Shown here piece after piece: positions 40,826 to 52,043 of a DNA stretch of 64,000 bases. The notes under the pieces are model-generated. The model had not been told where the DNA came from. It ran no database searches and saw only the letters and a list, made by a program, of their open reading frames with translations. Source of the stretch: Flavobacterium granuli. GTDB taxonomy: Bacteria; Bacteroidota; Bacteroidia; Flavobacteriales; Flavobacteriaceae. The stretch's first letter is position 1. The number at the start of each line of letters is the position of its first letter. A program made the translations under genes and the position numbers. The stretch lies in contig NZ_FQWO01000009.1 of the NCBI RefSeq assembly GCF_900129705.1, forward strand, positions 1 to 64,000. Reading direction: 5' to 3'.

Positions 40826-42106
40826 ATGAAACTTTGGGAAAAAGGAATACCTACCGATAAGCAAATTGAGCAATTCACCGTAGGAAATGACAGAGAATTA
40901 GATTTGGTATTGGCAAAATACGATGCACTGGGTTCCATTGCTCACGCCAAAATGCTGGGACAAATCGGCCTTCTAACCGATTCGGAAACCATTTCATTGG
41001 TTTTGGCCTTGGAAGACATTATTTCTGATATCGAGAAAGGTAAATTTGAGATTGAAGACAGCTTTGAAGACGTTCATTCTAAAATTGAATATTTACTGAC
41101 GGCAAAACTAGGTGATGCCGGCAAAAAAATCCATACTGCACGTTCTCGCAATGACCAAGTATTAGTCGATGTCAATTTATACCTCAAAGACGTTGTAAAA
41201 GACTTTAAAGCACAGGTCAAAATCCTTTTCGACCTAATGATGGAATCGGCAGAGAAACACCAAAACGTACTATTACCGGGCTATACGCATTTACAAATTG
41301 CGATGCCATCTTCTTTCGGCATGTGGTTCTCTGCTTATGCTGAAACCTTAATTGACGATATCACGATGCTGAATGCCGCTTTGAAAATTGTAGACCAAAA
41401 CCCTTTAGGTTCTGCTGCGGGTTACGGAAGTTCGTTCCCTATCAATAGGACTTTCACCACAAAAGAGTTGGGCTTCGAAACCTTAAAATACAATGCTGTG
41501 GCAGCGCAAATGAGCCGTGGAAAATCAGAAAAAACAGTTGCTTTTGCGATGAGTAGCGTGGCAGCTACCTTGGCTAAGTTTTCTATGGATGTGTGTTTGT
41601 ACATGAGTCAAAATTTTGACTTCATCAGTTTACCTGCACATCTTACGACCGGCTCGAGTATCATGCCACACAAGAAAAACCCAGATGTTTTTGAGTTAAT
41701 TCGTGGAAAATGCAATAAGATTCAAGCCTTACCTTACGAAATCACCTTAATTACCAACAATCTTCCAAGTGGCTACCACAGAGATTTACAATTATTGAAA
41801 GAAGGATTATTTCCAGCGATTCAAAACTTAAAAGCCTGTCTGGATATCGCTATTTTTTCGATCAAAGACATCAACGTAAAGGATAACATTCTGGCAGATA
41901 AAAAATACAACTATCTGTTTACGGTAGATACCCTGAATGAAATGGTGGCGGCAGGAATGCCTTTTAGAGATGCATATAAAGCGGTAGCCGAACAATTAGA
42001 AAACGGTACTTATAAATCTCCAAAAGAGACCAAACACACCCATGAAGGAAGTATTAACAACCTTTGTTTAGCTGAAATTAAAGAAAAGATGAATCAAGCT
42101 TTTTAA
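40826..42106 (+). CDS. argH: Argininosuccinate lyase
   Basis: This 426-residue enzyme of the fumarase/aspartase superfamily has the signature GSSIMPHKKNPD with the catalytic loop Ser, TARSRNDQV near residue 105, and LPGYTHLQIAMP with the catalytic His. It releases arginine and fumarate and closes the pathway. It is the last gene of the operon, and a strong terminator follows within 20 bp. Start, length and motifs are normal. Confidence 0.96.
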   Translation: MKLWEKGIPTDKQIEQFTVGNDRELDLVLAKYDALGSIAHAKMLGQIGLLTDSETISLVLALEDIISDIEKGKFEIEDSFEDVHSKIEYLLTAKLGDAGKKIHTARSRNDQVLVDVNLYLKDVVKDFKAQVKILFDLMMESAEKHQNVLLPGYTHLQIAMPSSFGMWFSAYAETLIDDITMLNAALKIVDQNPLGSAAGYGSSFPINRTFTTKELGFETLKYNAVAAQMSRGKSEKTVAFAMSSVAATLAKFSMDVCLYMSQNFDFISLPAHLTTGSSIMPHKKNPDVFELIRGKCNKIQALPYEITLITNNLPSGYHRDLQLLKEGLFPAIQNLKACLDIAIFSIKDINVKDNILADKKYNYLFTVDTLNEMVAAGMPFRDAYKAVAEQLENGTYKSPKETKHTHEGSINNLCLAEIKEKMNQAF

Positions 42107-42124
42107 GCGAATTCTCTTCAAATA

Positions 42125-42158
42125 AAAAAGCCGCTAATTCATAAATTAGTGGCTTTTT
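42125..42158. terminator. Terminator of the arginine operon
   Basis: AAAAAGCCGCTAATT and AATTAGTGGCTTTTT arms with a CATA loop; the single mismatch is G-T type. It works for either strand. Confidence 0.85.
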
Positions 42159-42252
42159 CTGCTTTTATTCGGTTCATAGCGCTCTTTTCGGTCTCAAACA
42201 CCCCATTTTCTACGATTTGTTTTAGTTTTATGACTTTTTCATTATACTTCAT
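42139..42252 (-). CDS. Possible 37-residue small protein
   Basis: The frame reads MKYNEKVIKLKQIVENGVFE and ends EKATNL, overlapping the terminator. It lies 10 bp after the stop of the thioredoxin-like gene on the same strand. The coding-like composition is suggestive, but there is no independent support. Confidence 0.3.
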   Translation of the reverse strand: MKYNEKVIKLKQIVENGVFETEKSAMNRIKAEKATNL

Positions 42253-42262
42253 GGAAACCATT

Positions 42263-42559
42263 TCAGCCCATCATTGAACGATTTATTTCTTCAAAAGTTT
42301 GTTCTAGCGAAAAAACACCTGCTTTCCTGAAAACCTCTCTTCCGTTTTGAAAAAGTAAAATTACGGGAGCAGAAAAAACCATCAGATCTCCTCTAAGAAT
42401 TGGAAAATCTTCTAATTTTATTTTTCGATACTCCAAATTGGGAAACTTTTCCTGAATCCAAGGTTTCAGACGCTGGTCTAATGCTACGCAAACGGAACAT
42501 CGTTCCGTACTGATGAGCAACAAAATAGAAGAATAGTTGTCAATTTCAGCTTTTGTCAT
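42263..42559 (-). CDS. Thioredoxin-like protein
   Basis: This 98-residue thioredoxin fold has ISTERCSVCVALDQRL with the CSVC redox motif near residues 20-23 and the cis-Pro region FSAPVILLFQNGREV. It is shorter than classical thioredoxin. It lies 72 bp downstream of the ytxJ-like gene on the same strand, so both probably act in thiol redox control with bacillithiol. It is cytoplasmic, as no signal is seen. Confidence 0.85.
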   Translation of the reverse strand: MTKAEIDNYSSILLLISTERCSVCVALDQRLKPWIQEKFPNLEYRKIKLEDFPILRGDLMVFSAPVILLFQNGREVFRKAGVFSLEQTFEEINRSMMG

Positions 42560-42631
42560 TTTTTATCAATAATTCTTTCCTAAAAAATCCTAGATACTAT
42601 CAGGATTGACCAATATATTTTTTTGTTACAT

Positions 42632-43021
42632 CTAGATTCTTGTTCTCAATTCCTCAGCATCAATATCGCTATGAGAAGCATTATAAACTGCTATTCCGTT
42701 CTTAATTAAAATCAATTGAGGCGATTGATGCTGCACTCCAAAACGATGAGCAATTTCATTAGAAACATCTCGATACGCTATTAAATCTAAAAAATAAGCA
42801 GTAACTTTATCTGATAAATCAAACTCATTTTCAAATTGTCTCAAAGCCATTCTACTCACGCTGCAACGAGTACTGTGTTTGAAAATAGCAACTGGTTTCT
42901 CATTTGATAAAGTTATAATTTCGTTTAGCTGTCCCAAATCAGTCAGATTATTCCAATTGATATTTGATGTAGCCTCATTTTGGTTTTCTGATCCGCTGAA
43001 AATATTTTTAAAAAAACTCAT
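42632..43021 (-). CDS. ytxJ: YtxJ-like bacillithiol system redox protein
   Basis: This 129-residue protein has a thioredoxin-like fold with a single active Cys in FKHSTRCSVSRMAL (residue about 53), the monothiol form CSVS expected for bacilliredoxin-like YtxJ, followed by VQHQSPQLILIKNG with the cis-Pro. YtxJ proteins are assigned to bacillithiol-dependent redox reactions, and Flavobacteriia make bacillithiol. It is first in a two-gene unit with a thioredoxin-like gene and divergent from clpB, which fits a stress role. Confidence 0.88.
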   Translation of the reverse strand: MSFFKNIFSGSENQNEATSNINWNNLTDLGQLNEIITLSNEKPVAIFKHSTRCSVSRMALRQFENEFDLSDKVTAYFLDLIAYRDVSNEIAHRFGVQHQSPQLILIKNGIAVYNASHSDIDAEELRTRI

Positions 43022-43164
43022 AATTGTCTTGATTTAAGTCATTTTGTCTTGATTTAATGATAAAAATCATATAAAAGAAGACATTTTGTCCGTAATTTTG
43101 ATATGGAATATATATTGAATATTGATTCGCAAAGTTAGCTAAATAACACAAACAATATAAAATC

Positions 43165-45768
43165 ATGAATATAAATAAATTTACCATTAAGTCACAAGAG
43201 GCAATCCAGGCATCCCAACAACTGGCTCAAAGTCTAGGACAACAGCAAATAGAGAATGAACACGTTTTCAAATCGATATTTGAAGTCGATGAAAATGTAG
43301 CGCCTTTTATTTTGAAAAAACTCAACGTAAATGTGCCTTTATTCCTTCAGATTTTAGATAGCACTATTCAAAGCTTTCCTAAAGTTTCCGGAGGCGAAAT
43401 TATGTTGTCAAGATCGGCAAATTCGGCTTTGAATGAGGCTGAAATTATTGCCAAAAAAATGAATGATGAGTATGTTTCTATCGAACATTTAATATTGGCT
43501 ATTTTTGATTCGAAAAGTAAAGTAGCCCAAATATTAAAAGACCAAGGAGTTACATCAAAAGGCCTGAAAGCCGCTATTGAAGAATTGCGAAAAGGAGAAA
43601 GAGTTACCTCTGCCTCTGCAGAAGAAACTTATAATTCACTAAACAAATATGCCAAAAACCTCAATGAATTAGCCAAATCAGGAAAACTCGATCCCGTAAT
43701 TGGCCGTGATGAGGAAATTAGAAGGGTGTTACAAATCCTGACCCGAAGAACAAAAAACAACCCGATGCTCGTGGGAGAACCCGGAGTGGGTAAAACCGCC
43801 ATTGCGGAAGGCTTGGCGCATCGAATCGTAGACGGAGACGTCCCTGAAAACTTAAAAAATAAAATTGTTTTCTCTCTAGACATGGGCGCATTAATTGCTG
43901 GTGCCAAATACAAAGGGGAATTTGAGGAAAGACTAAAAGCCGTAGTCAAAGAAGTTACTGCTGCCGAAGGTGATATTGTACTGTTTATTGACGAAATTCA
44001 CACCCTTGTGGGTGCTGGAGGTGGCGAAGGCGCTATGGATGCGGCAAATATCTTGAAACCGGCCCTGGCTCGTGGAGAGTTGAGAGCCATTGGTGCAACC
44101 ACCTTGGACGAATACCAAAAATATTTCGAAAAAGACAAGGCACTTGAACGCCGTTTCCAAAAAATAATGATCGAAGAACCCGATACTGAAAGTGCCATTT
44201 CGATCCTGCGTGGTATTAAGGAAAAATACGAAACACACCATAAAGTACAAATAAAAGATGAAGCTATTATTGCTGCGGTAGAACTTTCCCAACGCTATAT
44301 AAGCAACCGTTTTTTACCGGATAAAGCGATTGATTTAATGGATGAGGCCGCTTCTAAAATTCGTATGGAAATCAATTCAAAACCCGAAGAATTGGATGTT
44401 TTGGATCGAAAAGTGATGCAACTGGAAATTGAAATCGAAGCCATCAAAAGAGAAAAAGACGAAAGTAAGCTAAAAATTTTGGGAATGGATTTGGCCAATC
44501 TGAAAGAAGACCGAAACAAAATATTCGCCAAATGGAAGTCCGAGAAAGACGTAGTCGATAATATTCAAGCGGTAAAAACGGAAATAGAGGATTTCAAATA
44601 CGAGGCAGAACGCGCCGAGCGTGACGGAGACTATGGAAAAGTAGCCGAAATCCGTTACGGAAAAATCAAAGAAGCCCAAGAACGTTTGGATACTTTAACA
44701 AAGCAATTACAGGAAAACCAATCCGGAACCTCTCTGATAAAAGAAGAAGTAACCCGCGAAGACATTGCCGAAGTGGTAGCCAAATGGACCGGAATACCGG
44801 TAATGAAAATGCTACAGGGAGAACGCGAAAAACTCTTGCATCTGGAAGAAGAGCTGCACCGCCGTGTTGTAGGTCAGGAAGAAGCCATCGAGGCGGTAAG
44901 TGATGCCGTTCGCAGAAGCCGAGCGGGATTACAGGATATGAAAAAACCGGTGGGAACTTTTCTATTCCTTGGAACAACAGGAGTAGGAAAAACCGAATTG
45001 GCCAAAGCACTCGCCGAATATTTATTTGACGATGAAAATGCCATGACCCGTATCGATATGAGTGAATATCAGGAACGCCACAGCGTGAGCCGATTGGTTG
45101 GTGCACCTCCGGGATATGTAGGTTATGATGAAGGTGGGCAATTGACCGAAGCCGTTCGAAGAAAACCCTATTCTGTAATCTTATTGGATGAGATTGAAAA
45201 AGCGCATCCGGACACCTTTAATATCCTTTTACAGGTCTTGGATGAAGGACGTTTGACCGATAACAAAGGGCGTTTGGCTGACTTTAAAAACACGATTATC
45301 ATCATGACTTCTAATATGGGAAGCCAGATTATTCAGGATAAATTCGAGAACCTAAAAGGAAGCATGGAAGCAGCTACAGAAGCAGCGAAAGTTGAAGTCC
45401 TAAGCTTATTGAAACAAACGGTGCGTCCTGAATTCATCAATCGTATCGATGAAATCGTAATGTTCACACCTTTAAGCAGTGAAAATATTACTAAAATTGT
45501 GAGTCTGCAATTGAAAAGCGTCACTAAAATGTTGGCTTTGCAAGGTATAACCATGGATGCTACTCCAGAAGCCATTGCATACTTATCCGAAAAAGGATTT
45601 GATCCTCAATTTGGAGCCAGACCAGTAAAAAGAGTGATACAAAGAGACGTGTTAAATAAATTGTCTAAAGAAATTCTAGCAGGTAATATCGCCACAGATA
45701 GCATTATTCTGTTAGATGCTTTTGATGGAGAATTGGTCTTTAGAAACCAGACGGAAATAACAAAATAA
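43165..45768 (+). CDS. clpB: ATP-dependent disaggregase ClpB
   Basis: This 867-residue Hsp100 chaperone has an N-domain (about 1-145), AAA+ domain 1 with Walker [10 protein letters not shown] (about residue 205) and Walker [16 protein letters not shown] coiled-coil middle domain follows (about 405-525, [20 protein letters not shown] onward), then AAA+ domain 2 with [15 protein letters not shown] and [13 protein letters not shown]. There is no ClpP-binding IGF loop, consistent with disaggregase rather than protease function. It works with DnaK to rescue aggregates. No CIRCE-type operator is seen upstream. A terminator follows the stop. Confidence 0.97.
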   Translation: MNINKFTIKSQEAIQASQQLAQSLGQQQIENEHVFKSIFEVDENVAPFILKKLNVNVPLFLQILDSTIQSFPKVSGGEIMLSRSANSALNEAEIIAKKMNDEYVSIEHLILAIFDSKSKVAQILKDQGVTSKGLKAAIEELRKGERVTSASAEETYNSLNKYAKNLNELAKSGKLDPVIGRDEEIRRVLQILTRRTKNNPMLVGEPGVGKTAIAEGLAHRIVDGDVPENLKNKIVFSLDMGALIAGAKYKGEFEERLKAVVKEVTAAEGDIVLFIDEIHTLVGAGGGEGAMDAANILKPALARGELRAIGATTLDEYQKYFEKDKALERRFQKIMIEEPDTESAISILRGIKEKYETHHKVQIKDEAIIAAVELSQRYISNRFLPDKAIDLMDEAASKIRMEINSKPEELDVLDRKVMQLEIEIEAIKREKDESKLKILGMDLANLKEDRNKIFAKWKSEKDVVDNIQAVKTEIEDFKYEAERAERDGDYGKVAEIRYGKIKEAQERLDTLTKQLQENQSGTSLIKEEVTREDIAEVVAKWTGIPVMKMLQGEREKLLHLEEELHRRVVGQEEAIEAVSDAVRRSRAGLQDMKKPVGTFLFLGTTGVGKTELAKALAEYLFDDENAMTRIDMSEYQERHSVSRLVGAPPGYVGYDEGGQLTEAVRRKPYSVILLDEIEKAHPDTFNILLQVLDEGRLTDNKGRLADFKNTIIIMTSNMGSQIIQDKFENLKGSMEAATEAAKVEVLSLLKQTVRPEFINRIDEIVMFTPLSSENITKIVSLQLKSVTKMLALQGITMDATPEAIAYLSEKGFDPQFGARPVKRVIQRDVLNKLSKEILAGNIATDSIILLDAFDGELVFRNQTEITK

Positions 45769-45785
45769 ATAGTAGCATTAGATAG

Positions 45786-45818
45786 AAAACACCAGTCGAA
45801 AGGCTGGTGTTTTTTTTT
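45786..45818 (+). terminator. Terminator after clpB
   Basis: AACACCAG and CTGGTGTT arms followed by a run of nine Ts. Confidence 0.85.
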
Positions 45819-45946
45819 AGGGACATAACATAGATTTTTACTAAAAACCAATCGATGGATTTAATAAAAGATGCATACGAAAATCATCAATATAAAAGAA
45901 CAAAATTTTTCCCTAGCCCCCATTTTCTACTCATTATAAAATTACC

Positions 45947-45954
45947 TATTTTTG
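45947..45954 (+). promoter_or_regulatory. -7 element upstream of the amidase gene
   Basis: TATTTTTG matches TAnnTTTG, predicting a transcription start near 45961, 12 bases before the ATG at 45973. No clear -33 TTG is present. It supports the shorter start over the TTG at 45952. Confidence 0.5.
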
Positions 45955-45972
45955 CAATCTAAAATTTTAGTC

Positions 45973-46860
45973 ATGCCAAACAAGAAATACAAAATAGCAG
46001 TTATTCAATTGAACCTAAATGACGTTGCCGAAAACAATCTGAAAAAATGTTTAAGCTGGGTTCGTGATGCAGCTAAGCTTGGTGCCGAAGTGATCTCGTT
46101 ACCGGAATTATACAGCAGTCATTATTTTTGTCAAAGTGAAGATGTAGACAATTTTGCCTTGGCAGAACCCCTTTACAGCACTTCATTTATTGCTTTTAGC
46201 GCTTTGGCAAAAGAATTAGGTGTGGTTATTATTGTTCCTTTCTTCGAAAAAAGAATGGCCGGAATTTACCACAATAGTGCTTATATTATTGATACAGACG
46301 GATCAGAAGCGGGATTGTACCGTAAAATGCACATTCCGGATGATCCTCATTTCTATGAAAAATTCTATTTTACGCCGGGAGATTTGGGTTTCAAAACGAT
46401 TCCTACTCAAAAAGGAAAAATCGGAACTTTAATCTGTTGGGACCAATGGTATCCTGAAGCAGCTCGATTGACTGCTCTACAAGGTGCTGAAGTTTTATTT
46501 TACCCAACAGCAATTGGTTGGCATCCTGGAGAAAAAGACGAATACGGTGCAAACCAATATGGCGCCTGGATGAATGTAATGAAAGGACATGCCGTAGCCA
46601 ATGGTGTGTATGTGGCTGCCGCCAATAGAATCGGATTAGAACAATACTTGCCGGATACAGCCGGAATTGAATTCTGGGGAGCTTCTTTTATTGCGGGACC
46701 TCAAGGTGAAATTTTGGCACAAGCCTCACACGACAAGGAAGAAATTCTGATTGCCGAAGTAGACTTAGACTTACAGGAAAATGTACGTCAAAACTGGCCT
46801 TTCTTTAGAGACAGACGAATTGATGCTTTTGGTGATATTACAAAAAGAGCGATCGACTAA
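45973..46860 (+). CDS. aguB: N-carbamoylputrescine amidase (nitrilase family)
   Basis: The ATG at 45973 (MPNKKYKIAVIQLNLND) gives about 295 residues. The carbon-nitrogen hydrolase triad is visible: Glu in ISLPELYSSHYF, Lys in GLYRKMHIPDDPHF and Cys in GTLICWDQWYPEAARL. The sequence block FWGASFIAGPQGEI and the pairing with agmatine deiminase (48654-49694) point to conversion of N-carbamoylputrescine to putrescine. A lipoprotein gene on the other strand lies between the two, so they are not one operon. Confidence 0.92.
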   Translation: MPNKKYKIAVIQLNLNDVAENNLKKCLSWVRDAAKLGAEVISLPELYSSHYFCQSEDVDNFALAEPLYSTSFIAFSALAKELGVVIIVPFFEKRMAGIYHNSAYIIDTDGSEAGLYRKMHIPDDPHFYEKFYFTPGDLGFKTIPTQKGKIGTLICWDQWYPEAARLTALQGAEVLFYPTAIGWHPGEKDEYGANQYGAWMNVMKGHAVANGVYVAAANRIGLEQYLPDTAGIEFWGASFIAGPQGEILAQASHDKEEILIAEVDLDLQENVRQNWPFFRDRRIDAFGDITKRAID

Positions 46861-46880
46861 TTTCAATTTATATAAATACT

Positions 46881-46913
46881 AAAAAAAAGCTACCAATTTG
46901 GTAGCTTTTTTTT
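46881..46913. terminator. Bidirectional terminator
   Basis: AAAAAGCTACC and GGTAGCTTTTTTTT arms between two convergent genes. Confidence 0.85.
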
Positions 46914-46934
46914 ATAGAAAAACAAATTGAATCC

Positions 46935-48458
46935 TTAATTCAAATCTGGTTGAAAAAACTTAACAGTTCCATCCCCTTCGCTGCTTACTGCAAGCAAACT
47001 TTTTTTCGTTGGACTTTTTGAAGCAGGGATAAAAAGCAATCCCTCTGGGGCATCACCCGTTTTGATACTTTGTAAGTATTGTGGAGCCGATGGATTTGTA
47101 ATATCATAAATCATAACCGCATCGGTTCTTTCTAATCCTACAAATAGGATGTTTTTATTTCCCATTTTGGCAACTACTACTGATTCTGGTTCCGAACCTT
47201 TATCATCACTTCGACCGTCATCATAAGTTCCAAAATCATTCGAACGCTTGTCTAAGTCATTCTTACTGTCAAAAACCAAGCTTCCTGAATTTCCATTCCA
47301 AATAGTAAATGAACGGGCCCCAAAACTTATCAATTCGTCTGAATCACCGTCATTATCGGTATCACCTTCTGTCGAAATTAAATTCAAACGCCCCATTACA
47401 GCATCCGCTTTAAAAGTGGCTGCATCAGGAAAAACTGTCGCATCAAAAGTCATTTTGGCCAATCTTTTTACATCGGCATAACTGCCGTATTCTCTAGCAT
47501 CTCCTTCATTGGCGGTGATAAAATAAGGTGTTCCATTTACAGTATAACTCGCAATCGCATCCGGCATAAACATCCCTTTTACTTTCCAAGGTTTGAATAC
47601 AACTGCTCCGTCTTTATCGCTAATATCAATTCCGTTTTCTGCATTATTGAAATCTTTATACCCCAAGCCAAAAATGGACGAAATGCTTTTGTTTGTCAAA
47701 TCCACTTTGGCAACGCCATTATTTTCTTGTAAAGTAACCCAAGCCGTTTTCGAGTCGGCTGAAATAGTAATATATTCCGGTTCAATATCGGCTGCAAAAC
47801 TTTTTGCGGTTTTAGAAAACCTGAATCCTTTTGATTTTAAGGCACTCAATTGACTTTCGAAACCAGCAAAATTCAATGTAGTCACCGCATAATTATTAGA
47901 AACATCAATTATAGAAACAGAACCATCGGGATCAATCGAATAATCGGCATTCGGTTCTCCTTCATTGGCTGTCATAATAAATTTCCCGTCAGGCGAAAAG
48001 ACAACCATGTCCGGCAAAGCGCCTACCTCAATTTCTTTAATCAAACTATAATCAGTGGTATTAAAAACAACTACTTTGCCATTGGCTTGCTTATCAATAG
48101 TCGATTCTAAAGCTACAGCAAGCTTGCCATTGTATGTAGCCACACTGTTTGAAGCTCCGTTATAAACTGACAAATCAATGCTTGCAATAGGTTTTGGATT
48201 GGTTGGATCGGTCAAATCAATCACATCAATTTTATTATTACCGCTATTATTTACGGTAAAAAGTTTCTTAGAAACTTCATCGTATGCACTTATTTCTGCA
48301 GCTCCTTCGCCTCCTATAGTTATCGAACCAATTTCTTTAAAAGTAGAAGGATTTTCATTTATCGTTCCTTCCGGTATTTCATTCTCATTAGTATTTTCAT
48401 TTGCACAAGCTGTCAATAAAAAAATTGATACAAATAAGGCTAATCCATAGTTTTTCAT
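46935..48458 (-). CDS. Choice-of-anchor I domain surface lipoprotein
   Basis: This 507-residue protein has a lipoprotein signal (FVSIFLLTACANENTNENE, lipobox LTAC). A seven-bladed propeller-like domain follows with blocks such as VVFSPDGKFIMTANEGEPNA, FITANEGDAREYG and GLERTDAVMIYDITNPSAPQ. These blocks define the choice-of-anchor I family, found in secreted bacterial proteins sometimes fused to phosphatases. Here it stands alone on a lipid anchor. Calcium-like acidic repeats (STEGDTDNDGDSDELIS) are present. The substrate is unknown; a phosphatase-related or binding function is conceivable. It lies between aguB and aguA on the opposite strand. Confidence 0.85.
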   Translation of the reverse strand: MKNYGLALFVSIFLLTACANENTNENEIPEGTINENPSTFKEIGSITIGGEGAAEISAYDEVSKKLFTVNNSGNNKIDVIDLTDPTNPKPIASIDLSVYNGASNSVATYNGKLAVALESTIDKQANGKVVVFNTTDYSLIKEIEVGALPDMVVFSPDGKFIMTANEGEPNADYSIDPDGSVSIIDVSNNYAVTTLNFAGFESQLSALKSKGFRFSKTAKSFAADIEPEYITISADSKTAWVTLQENNGVAKVDLTNKSISSIFGLGYKDFNNAENGIDISDKDGAVVFKPWKVKGMFMPDAIASYTVNGTPYFITANEGDAREYGSYADVKRLAKMTFDATVFPDAATFKADAVMGRLNLISTEGDTDNDGDSDELISFGARSFTIWNGNSGSLVFDSKNDLDKRSNDFGTYDDGRSDDKGSEPESVVVAKMGNKNILFVGLERTDAVMIYDITNPSAPQYLQSIKTGDAPEGLLFIPASKSPTKKSLLAVSSEGDGTVKFFQPDLN

Positions 48459-48653
48459 AATTCTATTTTTAGTTTTTCCAAAAATAAAGAGATCGCATCG
48501 AAGCTAGATTAAAACAATATTATCGAATGATTAACAAAACTACTCTGCTTAAAAAATTTAAAATGACTCAGTTTATTTGGTTCGAAGCATTCAAAAACAA
48601 TTTAAAAATTGCTCCTTAATGTTTACCTTTGTCCTTTATAATCGAAATTAATC

Positions 48654-49694
48654 ATGACTGAAAATAACAGAAGATTTCCTGCAGAATGGGAAAATCAACA
48701 AGGCATTTTACTTTGTTTTCCACATAACGGAAAAGACTGGCCCGGAAAATACGAAGCCATTCAATGGGCTTTTGTCGAATTTATAAAAAAAGTAGCCACA
48801 TACGAGACCGTTTTTTTGATGGTTGCCGATGAAAAATTAAAAGAGAAAGTCAACGAAATGCTGGAAATGGCAAGAGTGAATCTTGAAAATATTTCTTTTA
48901 TCATCCAAAAAACCAACAGAAGCTGGATGCGTGATTCCGGACCAATAATTGTTGAAAACGGATCCGAAAGAGAAGCATTGAACTTCAACTTTAACGGCTG
49001 GGCCAAATATAAAAATTACCAGTTAGACAAACATGTCCCTGCAAAAGTAGCCGATGTTTTAAATATTCCGCTTACACAGGTCATGTATAAAGGAAAACCC
49101 GTAATTGTTGAAGGTGGCGCTATCGACTCAAACGGAAAAGGAACTTTATTGACTTCGGAAGAATGCTTAATGCATCCCGATATTCAGGTAAGAAACCCAA
49201 ATTTCACCAAAGCGGATTACGAAGCGGTTTTCAAGGAATACCTAGGAATTACTAATGTGATTTGGTTAGGCGACGGTGTTGAAGGGGATGATACCCACGG
49301 TCACATAGACGATTTATGTCGTTTTGTCAATGAAGATACAATTGTCACCATTGTAGAAACGGATCCAAATGACAGCAACTATGCCCCTTTGCAAGACAAT
49401 TTAAAGCGTTTGCAAAATGCCAAATTAGAAAACGGCCAATCACCAAAAATTGTAGTATTACCAATGCCAAAGCGAATCGATTTTGAAGATTTGAGATTGC
49501 CGGCCAGTTATGCCAATTTCTTGATTTTGAACAAATGCGTATTGGTTCCTACGTTTAATGATCCAAATGACCGCAAAGCCCTTAACATTCTTGCTGAATG
49601 TTTTCCAGATAGAGAAATTATCGGAATCAGTGCCATTGATTTGATATGGGGATTTGGAACCTTACATTGCTTAAGTCAGCAAATTCCTGCTTAA
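48654..49694 (+). CDS. aguA: Agmatine deiminase
   Basis: This 346-residue enzyme of the guanidino-modifying superfamily has WMRDSGPIIVENG (substrate Asp), VEGGAIDSNGKGTLLTSEEC, GDDTHGHIDDLCRF with the catalytic His, and the C-terminal nucleophile Cys in FGTLHCLSQQIPA. It hydrolyses agmatine to N-carbamoylputrescine and ammonia, feeding the amidase at 45973-46860. Length and motif order are normal for bacterial AguA. It may connect to arginine decarboxylation elsewhere in the genome. Confidence 0.95.
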   Translation: MTENNRRFPAEWENQQGILLCFPHNGKDWPGKYEAIQWAFVEFIKKVATYETVFLMVADEKLKEKVNEMLEMARVNLENISFIIQKTNRSWMRDSGPIIVENGSEREALNFNFNGWAKYKNYQLDKHVPAKVADVLNIPLTQVMYKGKPVIVEGGAIDSNGKGTLLTSEECLMHPDIQVRNPNFTKADYEAVFKEYLGITNVIWLGDGVEGDDTHGHIDDLCRFVNEDTIVTIVETDPNDSNYAPLQDNLKRLQNAKLENGQSPKIVVLPMPKRIDFEDLRLPASYANFLILNKCVLVPTFNDPNDRKALNILAECFPDREIIGISAIDLIWGFGTLHCLSQQIPA

Positions 49695-49722
49695 CAGAAC
49701 AATTCGAAATATTCTTGTATAA

Positions 49723-49751
49723 AAAAACACCAGCAATTGCTGGTGTTTTTT
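49723..49751. terminator. Bidirectional terminator
   Basis: AAAAACACCAGC and GCTGGTGTTTTT arms around AATT; it lies between two convergent genes. Confidence 0.85.
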
Positions 49752-49769
49752 GTTTAAACTATAAATGAT

Positions 49770-52043
49770 CTAATTGTTTTTTGTAAAAGGTATTTTTTGA
49801 CCATTATCGATAATGATCATGTCAAATCCGGTTTGGCTTTCATTAAATTGAAATTGAAGCCCCGCTCTTTTAGATTCAAAAAGGTCTTTAGCTATTGGCT
49901 CAACAGAAAATTTTGGATAGTCGGTTATTTCTACATTAAGCACGCTGTTTTTTTCCGTAAAAACAATTTTCATAGGCGCTTTTGGATTGGAATAACTTCC
50001 TAAATAACCGTCTAAAATTATATCTTTTTCAAGGACACCTTTATTAGCTGTCCAAATATTATTCCCTTCATTACTGTCTGGAAAAACGTGATCCGGGTCT
50101 AAAGTAATGCTTTCTATTTCCTCGGTAGAATTGTGTTTAAACGACCAAACGTTGTTTCTTTGCCAAACTTCAACCGGCAATTTTACTCTTTCAACTTTTC
50201 CACTTTTTGTTTTCAATTCCAAAATCACCGGCATTGGCATTTTTTCGAAATTTTCAACGGTAATCACAACTCCCTGTTTTGGGTCGTTTTTTACATATTT
50301 TATCGCCTTAATTCCTTGATCAAAACGCCAGTTGTATTGGAACCAACCTCTCCAAAACCAACTTAAATCTTCCCCAGCTACATTCTCCATCGTTCTGAAA
50401 AAATCGTCTGGAGTAGGATGTTTGTAAGCCCAACGATCCATATACGTTCGGAAAGCTTTGTCGAAACGCTCTTCACCTAAAATTTGTTCACGTAAAATAA
50501 TCAAACCAGAACTTGGTTTAAAATAACACAGCATGCCAATATTTGCTTCCTTCATGTTATCAGGAGAACTCATGATGGTTTCTAAACTAGGGCTCGTAAA
50601 TGTTTCTGCCATTTTATGCAAATCAGTTGGCGGTGCTTTATACTCCCCGTTATTGAATTCAGCTGTACTCAATGAATTGATAAAAGTATTGAATCCTTCG
50701 TCCATCCATCCAAATAAACGCTCATTCGATCCCACAATCATAGGAAACCAAATATGACCAAATTCATGATCCGTTACTCCCCATAAATCCTCTCCTTTTG
50801 ATTCCCAACTGCAAAAAACAATTCCAGGATATTCCATTCCACCTTCATTTCCTGCTACGTTTACAGCCTCCGGATAAGGATATTCCAACCATCTTTTAGA
50901 ATAGTTTTCAATTGATGCTTTCGTATATTCTGTAGAACGTCCCCAAGCATCATTGCCTGCACTTTCTACAGGATAAACAGAAAGAGCCAGTGATTTTTTG
51001 CCACTTGGTAAATTAATTTTGGCACCATCTAAAATAAATGCTGCAGAAGAAGCCCAAGAAACGTCACGAGAATTCTTCATTTTATAATGCCAGGTTTTTG
51101 TAGCCGTAGTTCGATCTTTTTTAACCAAAGCATCCACTTCATCGGCAGTACGTATAAAAACTGTTTTATCGCTTTTCTTTGCTTGCGCCAATCTGTTTTG
51201 CTCTAATGTAGAATATACAGATGTTGGATTCACTAATTCTCCGGAACAAACCACAATATGATTTGAAGGTGCAGTAATTTTCACATCAAAGTCTCCATAT
51301 TCTAAATAAAACTCAGAAGCTCCCAAATACGGATGCGTATTCCAACCTCTTACGTCATCGTATACACACATACGCGGGTACCATTGCGCAATGGTGAAAA
51401 TTTTACCATTTTTAGTTTCAAGAACACCTGTTCGGTCTGAACCTTCTTCTGGTGAAATATAAGAAAAGTCAATCTTAATTTTTACATTTCCTCCTTTGGC
51501 TTTCAATTCCTGCGGAAGAAAAACTTGCATTCTGGTATCGGTAATTAAATATTTAACGTCTGTTTCACTGCTTTTACCTTTAACAGTAGTGACAACTTTT
51601 ACCGATTTTATTTTATGTCCTCCGTCAAATACTTGTCCTTGAGCACCGTTGCGACTTCCTGTCAAAGGCACAACAGCATTACCGCGTGAATCGGCTTTGA
51701 ATAAATTTTGATCCAAATGCATCCACAAAAAAGACATTTTATCAGGACTATTATTAGTGTAGCTTATTATTGCGTTTCCACTAATTTCGTTCTTTTCTTC
51801 ATTTAAACTTGCTGTCAATTGATAATCAGCTCTATTCTGCCAATATTCAGCACCCGGCTGTCCACTCGCTGAACGCGTAGTTGTACCATTTTTCGAATAA
51901 AAAAACGGAGCAAAGGCGTCGTGATAATTATAATTTGACACTGGGCCATTCCCTGAAACAGCAGGAGCTTGCTGTGCCCATAGGGAAGAAATTGCCAATA
52001 ACAAAGCCAACTGAAACAGGCTTTTAAAACAATTGATTTTCAT
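49770..52043 (-). CDS. M1 family metalloaminopeptidase, secreted
   Basis: The ATG at 52043 gives the signal peptide [20 protein letters not shown] (cleavage near LWAQ); the frame to 52097 adds 18 unlikely residues. The roughly 757-residue protein has the zinc motif HEFGHIWFP with the third ligand Glu in [10 protein letters not shown], 18 residues on, and NEGGMEYPG in place of the GAMEN exopeptidase motif, as in the leukotriene-hydrolase-like secreted M1 proteins of Bacteroidota. An N-terminal beta domain (about 60-270) precedes the catalytic part. It probably degrades peptides in the periplasm. Confidence 0.92.
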   Translation of the reverse strand: MKINCFKSLFQLALLLAISSLWAQQAPAVSGNGPVSNYNYHDAFAPFFYSKNGTTTRSASGQPGAEYWQNRADYQLTASLNEEKNEISGNAIISYTNNSPDKMSFLWMHLDQNLFKADSRGNAVVPLTGSRNGAQGQVFDGGHKIKSVKVVTTVKGKSSETDVKYLITDTRMQVFLPQELKAKGGNVKIKIDFSYISPEEGSDRTGVLETKNGKIFTIAQWYPRMCVYDDVRGWNTHPYLGASEFYLEYGDFDVKITAPSNHIVVCSGELVNPTSVYSTLEQNRLAQAKKSDKTVFIRTADEVDALVKKDRTTATKTWHYKMKNSRDVSWASSAAFILDGAKINLPSGKKSLALSVYPVESAGNDAWGRSTEYTKASIENYSKRWLEYPYPEAVNVAGNEGGMEYPGIVFCSWESKGEDLWGVTDHEFGHIWFPMIVGSNERLFGWMDEGFNTFINSLSTAEFNNGEYKAPPTDLHKMAETFTSPSLETIMSSPDNMKEANIGMLCYFKPSSGLIILREQILGEERFDKAFRTYMDRWAYKHPTPDDFFRTMENVAGEDLSWFWRGWFQYNWRFDQGIKAIKYVKNDPKQGVVITVENFEKMPMPVILELKTKSGKVERVKLPVEVWQRNNVWSFKHNSTEEIESITLDPDHVFPDSNEGNNIWTANKGVLEKDIILDGYLGSYSNPKAPMKIVFTEKNSVLNVEITDYPKFSVEPIAKDLFESKRAGLQFQFNESQTGFDMIIIDNGQKIPFTKNN

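Noticed and set aside
43085..43110. TAATTTTG as a clpB promoter
   Set aside because: The -7 word is good but no -33 TTG lies at the right distance, and other A+T-rich words are equally likely, so it was not listed as a feature.
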